64,000 nt of DNA from Agarivorans sp. Toyoura001 (GTDB taxonomy: Bacteria > Pseudomonadota > Gammaproteobacteria > Enterobacterales > Celerinatantimonadaceae), in assembly GCF_005405585.1 (NCBI RefSeq), contig NZ_BJEQ01000001.1, positions 124,001 through 188,000 on the forward strand, written 5' to 3'. This document shows, piece after piece, positions 40,339-50,231 of the stretch (its first letter is position 1; each line of letters opens with the position of its first letter). Under the pieces are notes generated by a model. That model ran no database searches. It was not told where the DNA came from and was given only the letters and a program-made list of their open reading frames with translations. Made by a program: the position numbers and the translations under genes.

Positions 40339-41820
40339 CTACTCATCTTCGCGTTGGTTCTCTAGCTCCAAGGCTAAGGTATACGCAATGTAGTATTTGT
40401 ATACATTAGAGACATACCGCACCGTTTCCTTGCCAATAATACGCCCAGCCGCAATTTCTACATTTCCAAACCAAGCATTGGGGTCTAAATTCATTTCCTT
40501 AGCTAAGCGGCGCATTTGGTTCATTTTGGTTGGGCCGGCATTATAGGCAGCCCAAATCAGTGCCATTCGCTCACTCTCTTCTATATCGTCTTCATTAATA
40601 TAGTGCTCTCTAAGCCACGCTAGGTATTTAATACCGGCGGCTATATTTTGTTCTGGATCGGCTAAATCGTTGTAGCCCATTTCTTTAGCGGTTGACGGTA
40701 GCAGCTGCATAATCCCGCGCGCACCACGGTGACTCACTTTACTATTGTCTAATCCCGACTCTTGATAGCCCTGTGCGACCACTGCCAAATAATCAAATTC
40801 GTATTCATTAGCGTATTTTTTAAAGAAAGGCACATAACGATTAAAGCGATTTCGGTCTTCCGAATTGGCAAGCCGGCTAATCCAAGCGGTGTGGTCAAAA
40901 TAGCGATTAAGCAAAGTATTTCCCAGTAAACTGCCCTGCTTCACTTGAGTATTCACAAACTCTTGTAAGTTTGCTTGTAGCTTGGGGTTAGAATTCCGTA
41001 CCGCCCAACCTAAGCTTTGTCCTTGACTGGTTTTTAAATGGTTGTCTATGCGGATATCTTTAAATACTTTTTCCCACAAACGTGCTTTGTAATCATCAAT
41101 TACCGTATACCGCATAACCCCTGCGTTAACCATTTCCAGCACATCTTCAGACAGCAGGTTGCCATCAGCTTCAATCACTTTAATCGGTTTAACACCCCGC
41201 AGCTTCAAGGTGAAATTAAGCGCTTCAAGGTGTTCGGCATAACTACTGCCATGCATTACATAGATTTTCTTGCCAGATAAATCTTGCCAACTGTTTACCT
41301 CGGGCGCGTCTTTATGGCTGACCAGTACTTCGCTAATATTATCTGCATTGCCCAAGGCAAAGCTCAACTGTTTTTTCCGCTCTGGCGTTGCAGTTAAAAA
41401 TGCCGCCACAATATCGCCTCGACCAGCTTCCAAGGCAGGGATTAACTGATCAAAGTGAACGGGCACTATTTTAACTTTGGTTTTGTTTACGTCTCGGCGA
41501 ATGCCTTTATTTAGAAATTTCTCGTAAAGATTAAGCAGTTCGATTTGTATACCTAAGGGGCGGCCGTTTGCTAAATGAAAATCAGATTTACCATAGGTCA
41601 CCAGTGCGCGAACAATTTTGCGCTCTTTTATTTCGGGCAAGTCGCCAACAAAAGGCTCTTGGATATAGAAAGGAAATTGCAGTAGGTCACTGCTTTCAGT
41701 CAACGCCACTTCATCATCTGCGGCATTCGCGGTAAAAGGCATCAACCCAAGGCAGAAAAGGCTCAATAGCAACATGAAGTAAGGTCGAAAAAGCGAGAAT
41801 AACGTCAAGATAATAACCAT
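40339..41820 (-). CDS. mltF: MltF-like lytic transglycosylase with solute-binding domain
   Basis: A 493-residue exported protein with a family-3 solute-binding-like domain (about 65-300) followed by an SLT transglycosylase domain (about 325-470). The catalytic glutamate is in GYQESGLDNSKVSHRGARG (E354), followed by IMQLLPSTAKEMG and AAYNAGP. This is the MltF layout, in which the first domain regulates the muramidase domain that cleaves peptidoglycan to anhydromuropeptides. I prefer the ATG at 41820 over an earlier TTG. It follows phoR in the same direction after about 100 bases, but has no sequence link to phosphate control. Confidence 0.88.
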   Translation of the reverse strand: MVIILTLFSLFRPYFMLLLSLFCLGLMPFTANAADDEVALTESSDLLQFPFYIQEPFVGDLPEIKERKIVRALVTYGKSDFHLANGRPLGIQIELLNLYEKFLNKGIRRDVNKTKVKIVPVHFDQLIPALEAGRGDIVAAFLTATPERKKQLSFALGNADNISEVLVSHKDAPEVNSWQDLSGKKIYVMHGSSYAEHLEALNFTLKLRGVKPIKVIEADGNLLSEDVLEMVNAGVMRYTVIDDYKARLWEKVFKDIRIDNHLKTSQGQSLGWAVRNSNPKLQANLQEFVNTQVKQGSLLGNTLLNRYFDHTAWISRLANSEDRNRFNRYVPFFKKYANEYEFDYLAVVAQGYQESGLDNSKVSHRGARGIMQLLPSTAKEMGYNDLADPEQNIAAGIKYLAWLREHYINEDDIEESERMALIWAAYNAGPTKMNQMRRLAKEMNLDPNAWFGNVEIAAGRIIGKETVRYVSNVYKYYIAYTLALELENQREDE

Positions 41821-41921
41821 AAAAATCAAACTTATATTTTAGTATAAGCTCAATTGCCTAAAAAAAATGGTCATCACTTAAAGCTGTGAAGCTACGCATT
41901 GCGTCCAAGAAAGAAGAGTAT

Positions 41922-43223
41922 TTAATCCTCTGAAATGAACAATTTTCGCGGGATAATAAAGCTAAACGTGCTGCCTTTTGTCACACTACTTTTGATTTTT
42001 AGTTCGCTGTCATGATGCTGAAGCGCGTGTTTAACAATCGATAAACCCAAGCCTGCACCGCCAGTATCGCGCGAACGCGCTTTATCTACACGATAGAAAC
42101 GTTCGGTTAATCTTTGCAGGTGTTTGGGGGCTATGCCGGGGCCTGAATCTTTTACGGCAAACAAAGCTCCAAGTGGAATCAACGTAAGACTAACTTCAAT
42201 CTTCCCAGGCTCACCACAGTACTTAATTGCATTCCCCAACAAATTCCCACAAGCACTGCGTAGCTGCTCGCGGTCGCCTTTAATATGAATATCAGATTCA
42301 ATGTTAAAGCTAAAACTATGCTGCTTGTCTTTGGCAAGACCTGTCACTTCGGCTTCGAGGTTACCAACCATCGCTGAAAAATTGATAGTCTCTTGATTGT
42401 CTTCAACCGACGCCGATTCAATTCGAGCCAAGGTGAGTAGTTGGTTAACCAAGTTTTCCATGCGACTACTTTGATCGAGCATGGTATTGCGCGCTTTGCC
42501 CCAAATCATTGGGTCAACTTCATCTTGATCTAGCATTTCCAAATAGCCACGCATCACCGTGAGCGGTGTACGTAATTCGTGGCTTACGTTTGATACAAAA
42601 CGTTTGCGCATTTTTTCTAATTTACGTAGCTGGCTAACATCGCGAATGACCAATAACAATTGTTGTTGGCTGTAAGGCATGGCACGAAATTCTAACCATA
42701 CGTTGCTTTGTACTGGGCTAATAATTTCTAAGGGTTGGTCGAAACGACCTTTTCGTAAGTAGTTAACAAAACTAGGGGTTCGAACGAGGTTGGTTAAGTG
42801 TTGTCCGGCATCGGCTGGCCACTTTAGACCCAACATACCTTGCGCTAATTGGTTACACCACAAAATTGCGCCGTCTTGATTAATCACCACAATGGCATCG
42901 GGCAAGGCCTCGGCACCTAAGCGGAAGTACTTCATTAACTGGGCAAGTTCACGCTCTCGGCCAAGCCGGCGCTTAAGCATATTATATATGCCATGAAATA
43001 CTGGTTCCCAGCTGCCAGAACCATGAGGTGGAGACAACTTACGCTGGTTATATAGCCAATCTAGCAACTTATGTTGTTGGTTATACATCCAAACAATATG
43101 AATGACCGCCGCCAACAAACACATTTCTAAGGTATAGCCGGTAAACATACCTAAAACGAATAAAGGCGAATAAACTAACGCTACTCGCCATATTACGCGT
43201 TGCCATGAGAAAGGCACAAACAT
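41922..43223 (-). CDS. phoR: Phosphate-regulon sensor kinase PhoR
   Basis: A 433-residue inner-membrane histidine kinase. Two N-terminal membrane segments (about 10-50) with almost no periplasmic loop, a PAS domain (about 100-195), the dimerisation domain with H215 in FVSNVSHELRTPLTVMRGYLE, and the ATPase domain with DSGPGI and GGAGLGLSIVKHAL. The lack of a periplasmic sensor fits PhoR, which senses through PstSCAB-PhoU. It starts six bases after phoB. Length matches E. coli PhoR (431). Confidence 0.96.
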   Translation of the reverse strand: MFVPFSWQRVIWRVALVYSPLFVLGMFTGYTLEMCLLAAVIHIVWMYNQQHKLLDWLYNQRKLSPPHGSGSWEPVFHGIYNMLKRRLGRERELAQLMKYFRLGAEALPDAIVVINQDGAILWCNQLAQGMLGLKWPADAGQHLTNLVRTPSFVNYLRKGRFDQPLEIISPVQSNVWLEFRAMPYSQQQLLLVIRDVSQLRKLEKMRKRFVSNVSHELRTPLTVMRGYLEMLDQDEVDPMIWGKARNTMLDQSSRMENLVNQLLTLARIESASVEDNQETINFSAMVGNLEAEVTGLAKDKQHSFSFNIESDIHIKGDREQLRSACGNLLGNAIKYCGEPGKIEVSLTLIPLGALFAVKDSGPGIAPKHLQRLTERFYRVDKARSRDTGGAGLGLSIVKHALQHHDSELKIKSSVTKGSTFSFIIPRKLFISED

Positions 43224-43229
43224 TCGTCG

Positions 43230-43931
43230 TTACTTCACCCTAGTTGAAAAACGGTAACCAGAACCACGTACAGTTTGAATTAAACGATCATATCCCTGTA
43301 GGCCAATTGCTTTGCGCAAGCGGCGAATATGCACGTCTACTGTACGATCTTCTACATACACGTTAGTACCCCAAACATTGTTTAGCAGTTGCTCACGGCT
43401 ATATACACGCTCAGGATGCGTCATAAAGAAGTGCAGTAGCTTAAACTCTGTTGGCCCCATATCCAAGGGTTCATTTTCAACACTCACTCGGTGCGATACC
43501 GGATCAAGGCGCAAGCCTTGAACTTCAATGGTTTCTTCTAAAGAGGTTGGCGAAATACGGCGAATAACCGCTTTTACGCGCGCCATTAATTCTTTAGGTG
43601 AAAACGGTTTGGTTAGATAGTCGTCTGCACCCGCTTCAAGGCCTTGAACTTTGTCTTCTTCTTCGCCTTTAGCGGTAAGCATAATCACCGGGATTTGACG
43701 CGTTAGGTCGTGGCGACGCATGTGCTTAATAATTGAAATACCACTGCCACCTGGCAACATCCAATCTAATAATGCCAACTCTGGGTAGGGTTCTGTAAGT
43801 TTTGCTATGGCTTGATCATAGTCAGCAGCTTCAATCGGCTCGTATCCATGCTGCTCTAATACAAAACACAGCATTTCACGGATTGGCGCTTCATCTTCTA
43901 CAACAAGTATCTTCCTGGGCATCACATTCAT
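43230..43931 (-). CDS. phoB: Phosphate-regulon response regulator PhoB
   Basis: A 233-residue OmpR-family response regulator. The receiver domain has the phospho-acceptor D56 in [11 protein letters not shown], and the C-terminal winged helix carries [20 protein letters not shown] and [11 protein letters not shown], almost identical to E. coli PhoB. Translation may start at 43931 or at an ATG three codons later, which matches the E. coli start better. It binds Pho boxes; one lies 38 bases upstream (43970), so it is autoregulated. Other likely targets in the window are pstC and pstS. Confidence 0.97.
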   Translation of the reverse strand: MNVMPRKILVVEDEAPIREMLCFVLEQHGYEPIEAADYDQAIAKLTEPYPELALLDWMLPGGSGISIIKHMRRHDLTRQIPVIMLTAKGEEEDKVQGLEAGADDYLTKPFSPKELMARVKAVIRRISPTSLEETIEVQGLRLDPVSHRVSVENEPLDMGPTEFKLLHFFMTHPERVYSREQLLNNVWGTNVYVEDRTVDVHIRRLRKAIGLQGYDRLIQTVRGSGYRFSTRVK

Positions 43932-43969
43932 CTCAATCTAAGAAACTGTGGCAATTATGCGACGTATTA

Positions 43970-43987
43970 ATGACAGATTTATGACAG
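43970..43987 (-). promoter_or_regulatory. Perfect Pho box upstream of phoB
   Basis: On the minus strand CTGTCATAAATCTGTCAT matches the consensus CTGTCATAWAWCTGTCAY at all 18 positions. It sits 39 bases before the phoB start. Confidence 0.92.
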
Positions 43988-44241
43988 CAATAAGTGTAAA
44001 TCAAAGACTTAAGTAAATACAGCCAGACCCAATTTGGTGCAAGGAAACTATTAAATGTTAGCGCTGCACCAATCAAGTTCAACGCAAGTCTTATCACTGG
44101 TTCGACAGCATAGCTCAAATCAATAGTTAACAACATGAATAATAAGGTTTTTTATACAGGTTAGTGAAAATAAATTACGATTATGGCATTGCTCGTGCTT
44201 TGTTAACTACAAACGCAATTAGGCTAACATTTAGGGGCAGC

Positions 44242-45123
44242 ATGCAGTATTTCGCTAAGCAACTATCGTCAACAGAGCTATACACTAACGCCAGCAGCAT
44301 TTTGGTATTTACCGATTTAGACGGCACCTTGTTAGATCATGATAGTTATAGCTATGAGGCCGCCCTACCTAGCTTAAACCAATTAAAACTGCTTAAAGTA
44401 CCCGTCATTTTCAATACCAGTAAAACCTTTATGGAAGTATTGGAACTGCAAAAGAAAATGTCCTTACAGCAGCCATTTGCCATTGAGAATGGCTCAGCGG
44501 TTTGCATTCCAGCAGACAGTCCAATCCATCATGATGAGCTAAGCCCACTCAATGTAGGTAAGCAACACTGGAAAATAAAAACCTTTGGCCCGAGTTACCC
44601 TGACATTTGCCAGTACTTGAGTGTATTGCGCCAAAAGTACCATTTTCGTTTTCAAGGTTTTAACGATATGAATGTTGCAGAAGTGCAACTTAACACTGGC
44701 CTACCTAAGTATGATGCACAATTAGCGAAACAAAGGATGGCCTCTGAGCCTTTGTTATGGAACGACAGCGACGAACAACTCGACTTATTTATTAAAAAGC
44801 TCGAAGCCCACAACTTAGCGGTGATTAAAGGTGGCCGCTTTTACCACGTAAAAGCCAAGTTTGATAAAGCCGACGCCATGTTATGGCTAACCAGCACCTA
44901 CCAGCAACATTACCAACGCAAATTTACCAGCATTGCGCTTGGCGACAGCGACAACGACCGCAGCATGTTAGAGCAAGCCGATGTGCCGGTGGTTATCCCT
45001 AAAAAGCACTCATCTGCGTTAATGATCAATCACCCAAATTCAAGCCTAGCGCCCTACCCGGGCCCTTATGGCTGGCATCAATCGATGCAACAGATTTTAC
45101 ATTCCATGATAAACGGAGCATAA
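44242..45123 (+). CDS. Glucosyl- (or mannosyl-) 3-phosphoglycerate phosphatase, HAD-IIB
   Basis: A 293-residue HAD phosphatase of the mannosyl-3-phosphoglycerate phosphatase family. HAD motif I is FTDLDGTLLD (residues about 24-33), motif II is FNTSKT, motif III is the lysine in VIKGG, and motif IV is LGDSDNDRSML. I prefer the ATG at 44242, preceded by AGGGG, over a GTG at 44164. The next gene, gpgS, starts two bases after its stop. With gpgS it should complete glucosylglycerate synthesis by removing the 3-phosphate. Family members accept both glucosyl and mannosyl substrates, so the neighbour decides the name. Confidence 0.85.
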   Translation: MQYFAKQLSSTELYTNASSILVFTDLDGTLLDHDSYSYEAALPSLNQLKLLKVPVIFNTSKTFMEVLELQKKMSLQQPFAIENGSAVCIPADSPIHHDELSPLNVGKQHWKIKTFGPSYPDICQYLSVLRQKYHFRFQGFNDMNVAEVQLNTGLPKYDAQLAKQRMASEPLLWNDSDEQLDLFIKKLEAHNLAVIKGGRFYHVKAKFDKADAMLWLTSTYQQHYQRKFTSIALGDSDNDRSMLEQADVPVVIPKKHSSALMINHPNSSLAPYPGPYGWHQSMQQILHSMINGA

Positions 45124-45125
45124 CC

Positions 45126-46337
45126 ATGGCTGATTTCTATCAAAACGGTATTGTGACAACCTTACATAACTTAACCGATCGCCCACTCGAAGAGTTAGAG
45201 CAGGAGCTTATAGCGTTCTCAAAAGTTAGACCGATGAGTTTGGTACTTCCCTCCTTATTCTCAGAGTTGGAGCGCCCAGCGCTAGCCACTATTGTGGAAG
45301 AGTTGGCTAAAGTACCTTATCTCAATGAAATCATCATTGGTTTGGATTGCGCCACCGAAGAACAATTTGCCTACGCCAAAGAGTACTTCTCAGGGCTGCC
45401 ACAACATGTTCGTATTTTATGGAATGACGGCCCACGCTTACGCGCCCTAGACGCCCAATTAGCCGAGCACAACCTTGCCCCCAAAGAAGCCGGCAAAGGC
45501 CGTAACGTGTGGTACTGTTTTGGGTATGCGCTTGCCTCAGGCAAAAGTAAAGCCATTGGCCTACATGATTGCGACATTACAACCTACGACCGCAGCATGC
45601 TAGCGCGCTTAATGTACCCCGTTGCTAATCCCTTGTTTAACTACGAATTCTGTAAAGGCTTTTATGCCCGCCATGCCGATGGCAAGTTAAACGGCCGAGT
45701 AGCTCGCCTGTTAGTGACTCCACTGCTTAAAGCCTTGAAGAAAATTGAAGGCTACGACGATTACCTAGAGTATTTAGATAGCTTCCGTTACTCCTTAGCA
45801 GGCGAATTTTCGATGCAGTCAGACGTACTTAATGACTTGCGGATCCCGTCAGATTGGGGATTAGAAATTGGCGTTTTATCCGAGATTTACCGCAACCATT
45901 CTACTAACCGTATTTGTCAGGTAGATATTGCTGATGTTTACGACCATAAACATCAAGACTTAAGTTTAGATAACCTTGATGCTGGTTTGGCTAAAATGGC
46001 CACCGATATCAGTAAAGCTGTGATTCGTAAACTGGCCACCCAGGGCCATACTTTTAGCCCCGGTAAGTTGCGTTCACTAAAAGCCACCTACTATAGAATG
46101 GCCTTGGACTTTATCGATAACTACCACAGCGACGCCTTAATTAACGGCTTAACCTTAGACCGCCACGCCGAAGAAGACGCTGTTGAACTGTTTGCCAAAG
46201 CCATTACTGTAGCCGGTGAAACCTTCTTGGAGAATCCGTCGGCGACACCGTTTATTCCAAGCTGGAACCGAGTACAAAGCGCCGCACCGGACTTTTTAGA
46301 ACGTTTATACGAAGCAGTAGAGGCAGATAACTGCTAA
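45126..46337 (+). CDS. gpgS: Glucosyl-3-phosphoglycerate synthase
   Basis: A 403-residue GT-A glycosyltransferase of the GT81 GpgS family, which transfers glucose from NDP-glucose to 3-phosphoglycerate. Typical blocks are YQNGIVTTLHNL at the start, GKGRNVWYCFGYALASGKS, the metal-binding D-C-D in IGLHDCDITTYDR, and DWGLEIGVLSEIYRN. It is cytoplasmic and soluble. It is read with the phosphatase gene upstream, so the pair makes glucosylglycerate, a compatible solute known under salt and nitrogen stress. UDP-glucose would come from GalU (57297). Confidence 0.9.
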   Translation: MADFYQNGIVTTLHNLTDRPLEELEQELIAFSKVRPMSLVLPSLFSELERPALATIVEELAKVPYLNEIIIGLDCATEEQFAYAKEYFSGLPQHVRILWNDGPRLRALDAQLAEHNLAPKEAGKGRNVWYCFGYALASGKSKAIGLHDCDITTYDRSMLARLMYPVANPLFNYEFCKGFYARHADGKLNGRVARLLVTPLLKALKKIEGYDDYLEYLDSFRYSLAGEFSMQSDVLNDLRIPSDWGLEIGVLSEIYRNHSTNRICQVDIADVYDHKHQDLSLDNLDAGLAKMATDISKAVIRKLATQGHTFSPGKLRSLKATYYRMALDFIDNYHSDALINGLTLDRHAEEDAVELFAKAITVAGETFLENPSATPFIPSWNRVQSAAPDFLERLYEAVEADNC

Positions 46338-46350
46338 CTCTCCTTAATGC

Positions 46351-46372
46351 GCTCGGTAGGTCACTACCGAGC
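46351..46372 (+). terminator. Terminator of the gpgP-gpgS operon
   Basis: GCTCGGTAG / CTACCGAGC, a perfect 9-bp stem with a 4-base loop, 13 bases after the gpgS stop. The T-run after it is short. Confidence 0.78.
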
Positions 46373-46573
46373 TGCTTTACTCACCCTTTATCTTCGCTTG
46401 TCACTTGCTTCACTCAATTTAGAAAACAACAATCTTGGTAAGTATGTGACATTTTTATTACATAGAGTTTACTTGGCATGATACTACTCACACTATCCTA
46501 AGGTCATACCAGCCTAAATAGGTTTCCCAATAAACGTTTATTAACATTTCGACGGAAATCTAAAAGGAATTTT

Positions 46574-48502
46574 ATGCTGATTAAAACCAAACTATCTTTA
46601 GCCACTGCGGCTATTTTGACACTTAGTGCATGTGATAATGACAACAATATCCAGGCTGAGCCATTTCAACTCACCATTGCTCATATCAACGATACTCACT
46701 CTAATTTTGATCCCCGTTCCCTCGATTTTGTCAATGCGGATTTATCGACAGAGAGTAGCAATTTTGATGTTAGAACCAGCGTTGGGGGTTACCCACGTTT
46801 AGCCACTCAGTTAAAGGCAGCACGAGCGGCGGCCGCTGAATCGGGGATGCCGTTCTTGGCTCTACATGGCGGCGATGCTTTTCAAGGTTCTTTGTATTTC
46901 AACCTATTAAAAGGCGAAGGTAATGCCCGTTTGCTGAGTCAAATGGGGCTTGATGCAATGGCGGTGGGTAACCATGAGTTTGACTTAGGAAACGACGCAT
47001 TAATCGCATTTTTAGAGGATGTTAATTTTCCAGTGCTTGCTGCCAACATGGATGTTAGTGCTGACCCAAGTTTGGCCAACCAAACTAATCTGCAACCTTA
47101 TGTAGTTAAAGAATTTAACGGCGTGCGTGTAGGTATATTTGGCTTAGTGTTAGAAGACATGCCCACCATATCTTCGCCGGGAGAGCTCCTTACATTTGAG
47201 TCTGAAGTAAGCTCTGCTCAAGCCACAGTTGACGCCCTGCACGCAGACGGAGTTAATAACATTATCATGGTCAGTCACATCGGCTTAGACCGTGATTTGC
47301 GTGTCGCTAATAACGTTAACGGCGTAGATCTCATCGTTGGCGGCCACTCTCATACTTTACTGGGCGATTTTTCTAACCTTGGTTTAGGTAATGGTGATGC
47401 CAATACTGATTACGCCGAGCTCATCACCAATCCTGACGGACAAAGCAAAACCTGTGTGGTTCAAGCTGGTGAATATGCACAAGCCGTTGGACAAGTCACA
47501 GTATCGTTTAGCGCCAATGGCGAAGTGATAAACTGTGAAGGCCGCAATACTCTGCTTATTGGCAGTGATTTCTTACATGAATATATTGAAGACGCCGGTC
47601 GAATTGCTTTAAGCAGTGAAGACCAGACCGCAACCGAAAACTTCGTTGGCAAACAAAACAACATTGCAGTGACAACTGAAGATTTAACAGTGCGAACCAT
47701 CATCGATACTGATTACTTGCCTCAAGTTGCTGCCTTCCAAGGACAGGTGATTGGCACAATTAACGATGCTAACGACCCCGTAGATACTCAGCAACTCGAC
47801 CACGTACGTATACCGGGTAAAAACCGTGGTGGAGCCTCTTTGGCTGGAACTGGCTCCGAAGCAGGCGTTCACGTTGCTACATCAATGGTTTGGAAACTTA
47901 ACAATGCAGGTTATAAGGTAGATATGGCAATTACCAATACCGGTGGAGTACGTGACCATATCATTGTGGAACAAGGCAACAGCGGCGTGACTGCAGGATA
48001 CATAATGGGTAGCTTACTGTATTTTAGCAACCAGCTCGCGGTGGTTGAACTTAAAGGCCTTGATGTAAAAGATTTACTCGAAACGGCTATTGATTACGCC
48101 AGAACTACCTCATCGGGAGCCTTTCCTACCTTCGCCAATCTGCAGTTTACGTATAACGGTACCGCTGCTGAAGGCAACCGCTTAGAATCATTACAAGTGT
48201 GTCCCGGCGGTGTTGAGGCAGGCAACTGCGCCAACATAGAAGATGAAACCGTTTATCGCATTGCCACCAATGCTTATATTGCGGCAGGACGCGATGGTTA
48301 CAGCATATTCTCCGAACGCGCACAAAGTGCTACGGTAAACAGTGGATTTGTAGACAATGAAGTAATGATTGAGTACATCCAACACCTCACCACAGAAGGC
48401 AAAGCCTTAGTAGAGCTTGCTACCGGCTTAACTTATATTCCAGTGGCAGGTGACTCTATCGATGCTCCTTTGCTAAAGACTCAAGACAACCTAAATCTTT
48501 AA
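46574..48502 (+). CDS. 5'-nucleotidase/metallophosphatase lipoprotein (UshA family)
   Basis: A 642-residue lipoprotein (lipobox LSAC, C20) with a calcineurin-like metallophosphatase domain and a C-terminal 5'-nucleotidase domain. Metal-binding motifs in order: AHINDTHSNFD (about 35), HGGDAFQGS (96), GNHEFDLG (136), SHIGLD and GGHSHT (about 256-262). The C-terminal domain has TNTGGVRDHI and NAYIAAGRDGY, which form the nucleotide-binding pocket. It should release phosphate and nucleosides from extracellular nucleotides. It is a single gene with a terminator. The promoter region 46430-46570 has only a weak, wrongly oriented Pho-box-like sequence. Confidence 0.92.
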   Translation: MLIKTKLSLATAAILTLSACDNDNNIQAEPFQLTIAHINDTHSNFDPRSLDFVNADLSTESSNFDVRTSVGGYPRLATQLKAARAAAAESGMPFLALHGGDAFQGSLYFNLLKGEGNARLLSQMGLDAMAVGNHEFDLGNDALIAFLEDVNFPVLAANMDVSADPSLANQTNLQPYVVKEFNGVRVGIFGLVLEDMPTISSPGELLTFESEVSSAQATVDALHADGVNNIIMVSHIGLDRDLRVANNVNGVDLIVGGHSHTLLGDFSNLGLGNGDANTDYAELITNPDGQSKTCVVQAGEYAQAVGQVTVSFSANGEVINCEGRNTLLIGSDFLHEYIEDAGRIALSSEDQTATENFVGKQNNIAVTTEDLTVRTIIDTDYLPQVAAFQGQVIGTINDANDPVDTQQLDHVRIPGKNRGGASLAGTGSEAGVHVATSMVWKLNNAGYKVDMAITNTGGVRDHIIVEQGNSGVTAGYIMGSLLYFSNQLAVVELKGLDVKDLLETAIDYARTTSSGAFPTFANLQFTYNGTAAEGNRLESLQVCPGGVEAGNCANIEDETVYRIATNAYIAAGRDGYSIFSERAQSATVNSGFVDNEVMIEYIQHLTTEGKALVELATGLTYIPVAGDSIDAPLLKTQDNLNL

Positions 48503-48519
48503 TCCCAACAAAGTACACA

Positions 48520-48548
48520 AATAGGCGAATATTCTTCGCCTATTTTTT
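48520..48548 (+). terminator. Terminator of the 5'-nucleotidase gene
   Basis: AATAGGCGAA / TTCGCCTATT, a perfect 10-bp stem with a 5-base loop and a T-run, 17 bases after the stop. Confidence 0.93.
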
Positions 48549-48775
48549 GCCTTATCCAGTAACCGATTTATCAGGCGTTATCTGTTAACAATGCACTTTT
48601 TGCCAGTAAGAGTTATCTCTAATGCGAAACACCAGCGCGACTAATTCAAGTAATTAAGTAGAACATGTCTGATTCAAGCTCTGTACTTAATTTCAATCAC
48701 CGTCATTCGCAAAACATCAATTTTTATTTGAGAGCCTTGTAAAATGATCCCCTATCTTAATCACCTGTTGCTCGT

Positions 48776-48931
48776 ATGAACCGTAAACGCATTGCTCTTA
48801 TCATTACTTTTTTTGCCAGTGTGCTCGCCTTAGATTTTGAGCTTATGGCTGAAGAAATACTCTACAAAGAAGCGGTGCCAACTCAAAGCAATACACATCA
48901 CTTTCATTTGAGGGGAACACACCTTGAGTAA
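48776..48931 (+). CDS. Possible 51-residue membrane or exported peptide
   Basis: A 51-codon ORF beginning MNRKRIALIITFFASVLAL, a short basic start followed by a hydrophobic helix, as in a signal anchor. The rest is polar with several histidines. Its last eight bases overlap the TTG start of the PilZ gene, in another frame, and its coding region contains the GAGGGGA site used by that gene, so the two could be translationally coupled. Its own ribosome binding site is poor. No homologue comes to mind. Confidence 0.45.
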   Translation: MNRKRIALIITFFASVLALDFELMAEEILYKEAVPTQSNTHHFHLRGTHLE

Positions 48932-49640
48932 ACGACAAACCACCAATGACAGAGCGACCATTGTAAATACCTTGACTAAGTTTCGTCCGGGTACCATGGT
49001 AGACATACAGCTCTCTGCAGGCGACAGTCAGCGAATAAAAGCTAAACTGGTGGGTTACCAAGAGGGTGGCTATTTTGCTTTTTCTATCCCCCAGCAAGTG
49101 TATGCAGAAAATATGCAGCGTGTTTTTGAAGGTAAAAGTTGTGTCGTAAGAATGATGGCTGAAAGCGACGTAGGGGTATGTGTAGCGTTCAAAACCCAGG
49201 TAATGACTCTAAATAAAAAGCCACAGATTTTGCTGTTTGTTCAATATCCACAGCAAATTGAGTTTTTTAGCTTACGCAGCAATAGCCGCATTAGCACTCA
49301 CCTACCGGTACTTGTGAGCGAGCAACAAGACACCAATACCTTGCCCGAAAATATTACACAACGGCTTGAAGGCGTAGTGTTAGATTTATCTGAAGGGGGC
49401 TGTCGAATTGAGGTAGCCGCACCTGCAAACCAACATCGCTTAAGCATGGTATTTGTGCAACTCATTTTGCGCTTTCCACTAACCCCAGAAAAGCCGATTG
49501 TGTTAAATGGTCAAATCAAGAGCCAACAACATAGCGCTTCTAATACCTTACGTGTGGGTATTCAGTTTGAAACAAATAAGCATTTAACAGCAATGTTCAA
49601 CAAACTAAATTTATTTACTCACCCTGGCTTTGCTGCCTAG
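48924..49640 (+). CDS. PilZ-domain protein (YcgR-like c-di-GMP receptor)
   Basis: A 238-residue protein with an N-terminal YcgR-type domain (about 20-115) and a C-terminal PilZ domain. The c-di-GMP contacts are visible: RSNSR (about 124-128) and VLDLSEGGCRIEV (D-x-S-x-x-G). The only suitable start is TTG at 48924, which has GAGGGGA about eight bases upstream. YcgR-like proteins slow flagella or alter surface behaviour when c-di-GMP rises. No flagellar gene is adjacent. The small ORF at 48776 overlaps its start. Confidence 0.85.
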   Translation: MSKRQTTNDRATIVNTLTKFRPGTMVDIQLSAGDSQRIKAKLVGYQEGGYFAFSIPQQVYAENMQRVFEGKSCVVRMMAESDVGVCVAFKTQVMTLNKKPQILLFVQYPQQIEFFSLRSNSRISTHLPVLVSEQQDTNTLPENITQRLEGVVLDLSEGGCRIEVAAPANQHRLSMVFVQLILRFPLTPEKPIVLNGQIKSQQHSASNTLRVGIQFETNKHLTAMFNKLNLFTHPGFAA

Positions 49641-49722
49641 CCTTTTGCTGCGCAGAACAGCGCCGCATGCTTTTTTACTGGGGAGTCATTTGTATCCACC
49701 AAATGCAAACCGCTGCTGAGCC

Positions 49723-50124
49723 TCAGCTTTTTTTAGCATGTAACAACTTGTCTATTTGATAAATCACTTCCAGTTCTTCGGCGCTGCGCGAAAGCAATAC
49801 ATCCCACATTTTCAACATAGAGGCTTTTGCTGGCGGTTTGCCCCCCGCCACGCGCTCGGCGGCAGTTAGGGGTAAAAGCTGTATCACACTGATATCCATC
49901 GCTTTTGCGATTGCACACATATCTAATAACGTTAGCTGGCCGGTGCTTTCTCTGTCTAGCTTGGTATATATAGAGCTAGTGGGTAAACCGGCCTTATCGG
50001 CCAAGGTCTTTTTCGACCATGATAAGTTGGCCATTAAAAACTCTATTCGCTCAATCAACATACCTCTTATTTCGGCGTCTTTTAAACCAAAAAACTCGTA
50101 GCCTTCACTGTCTAAATTTGGCAT
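49723..50124 (-). CDS. XRE-like DNA-binding protein
   Basis: A 133-residue protein with an HTH domain at about 30-80 (WSKKTLADKAGLPTSSIYTKLD, then MCAIAKAMDISVIQLLP). The C-terminal 50 residues are helical (AEELEVIYQIDKLLHAKKS) and may dimerise. It is divergent from the Ntn-hydrolase gene, with 107 bases between the two starts, so it may control that gene. No palindrome is obvious in the gap. Confidence 0.82.
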   Translation of the reverse strand: MPNLDSEGYEFFGLKDAEIRGMLIERIEFLMANLSWSKKTLADKAGLPTSSIYTKLDRESTGQLTLLDMCAIAKAMDISVIQLLPLTAAERVAGGKPPAKASMLKMWDVLLSRSAEELEVIYQIDKLLHAKKS

Positions 50125-50231
50125 TCCATAATCCGTAACATTGCCTTATCACTCTTCCAATATATAGAAAAACGCTTTGTTAAGCTAAGCCTAAGTTAAC
50201 AAATCAGACCGAACTAACTGAGGCAAATACA

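Noticed and set aside
46446-46463. Pho-box-like sequence upstream of the 5'-nucleotidase gene
   Set aside because: The match is on the minus strand (15 of 18) and points away from the gene; Pho boxes are directional.
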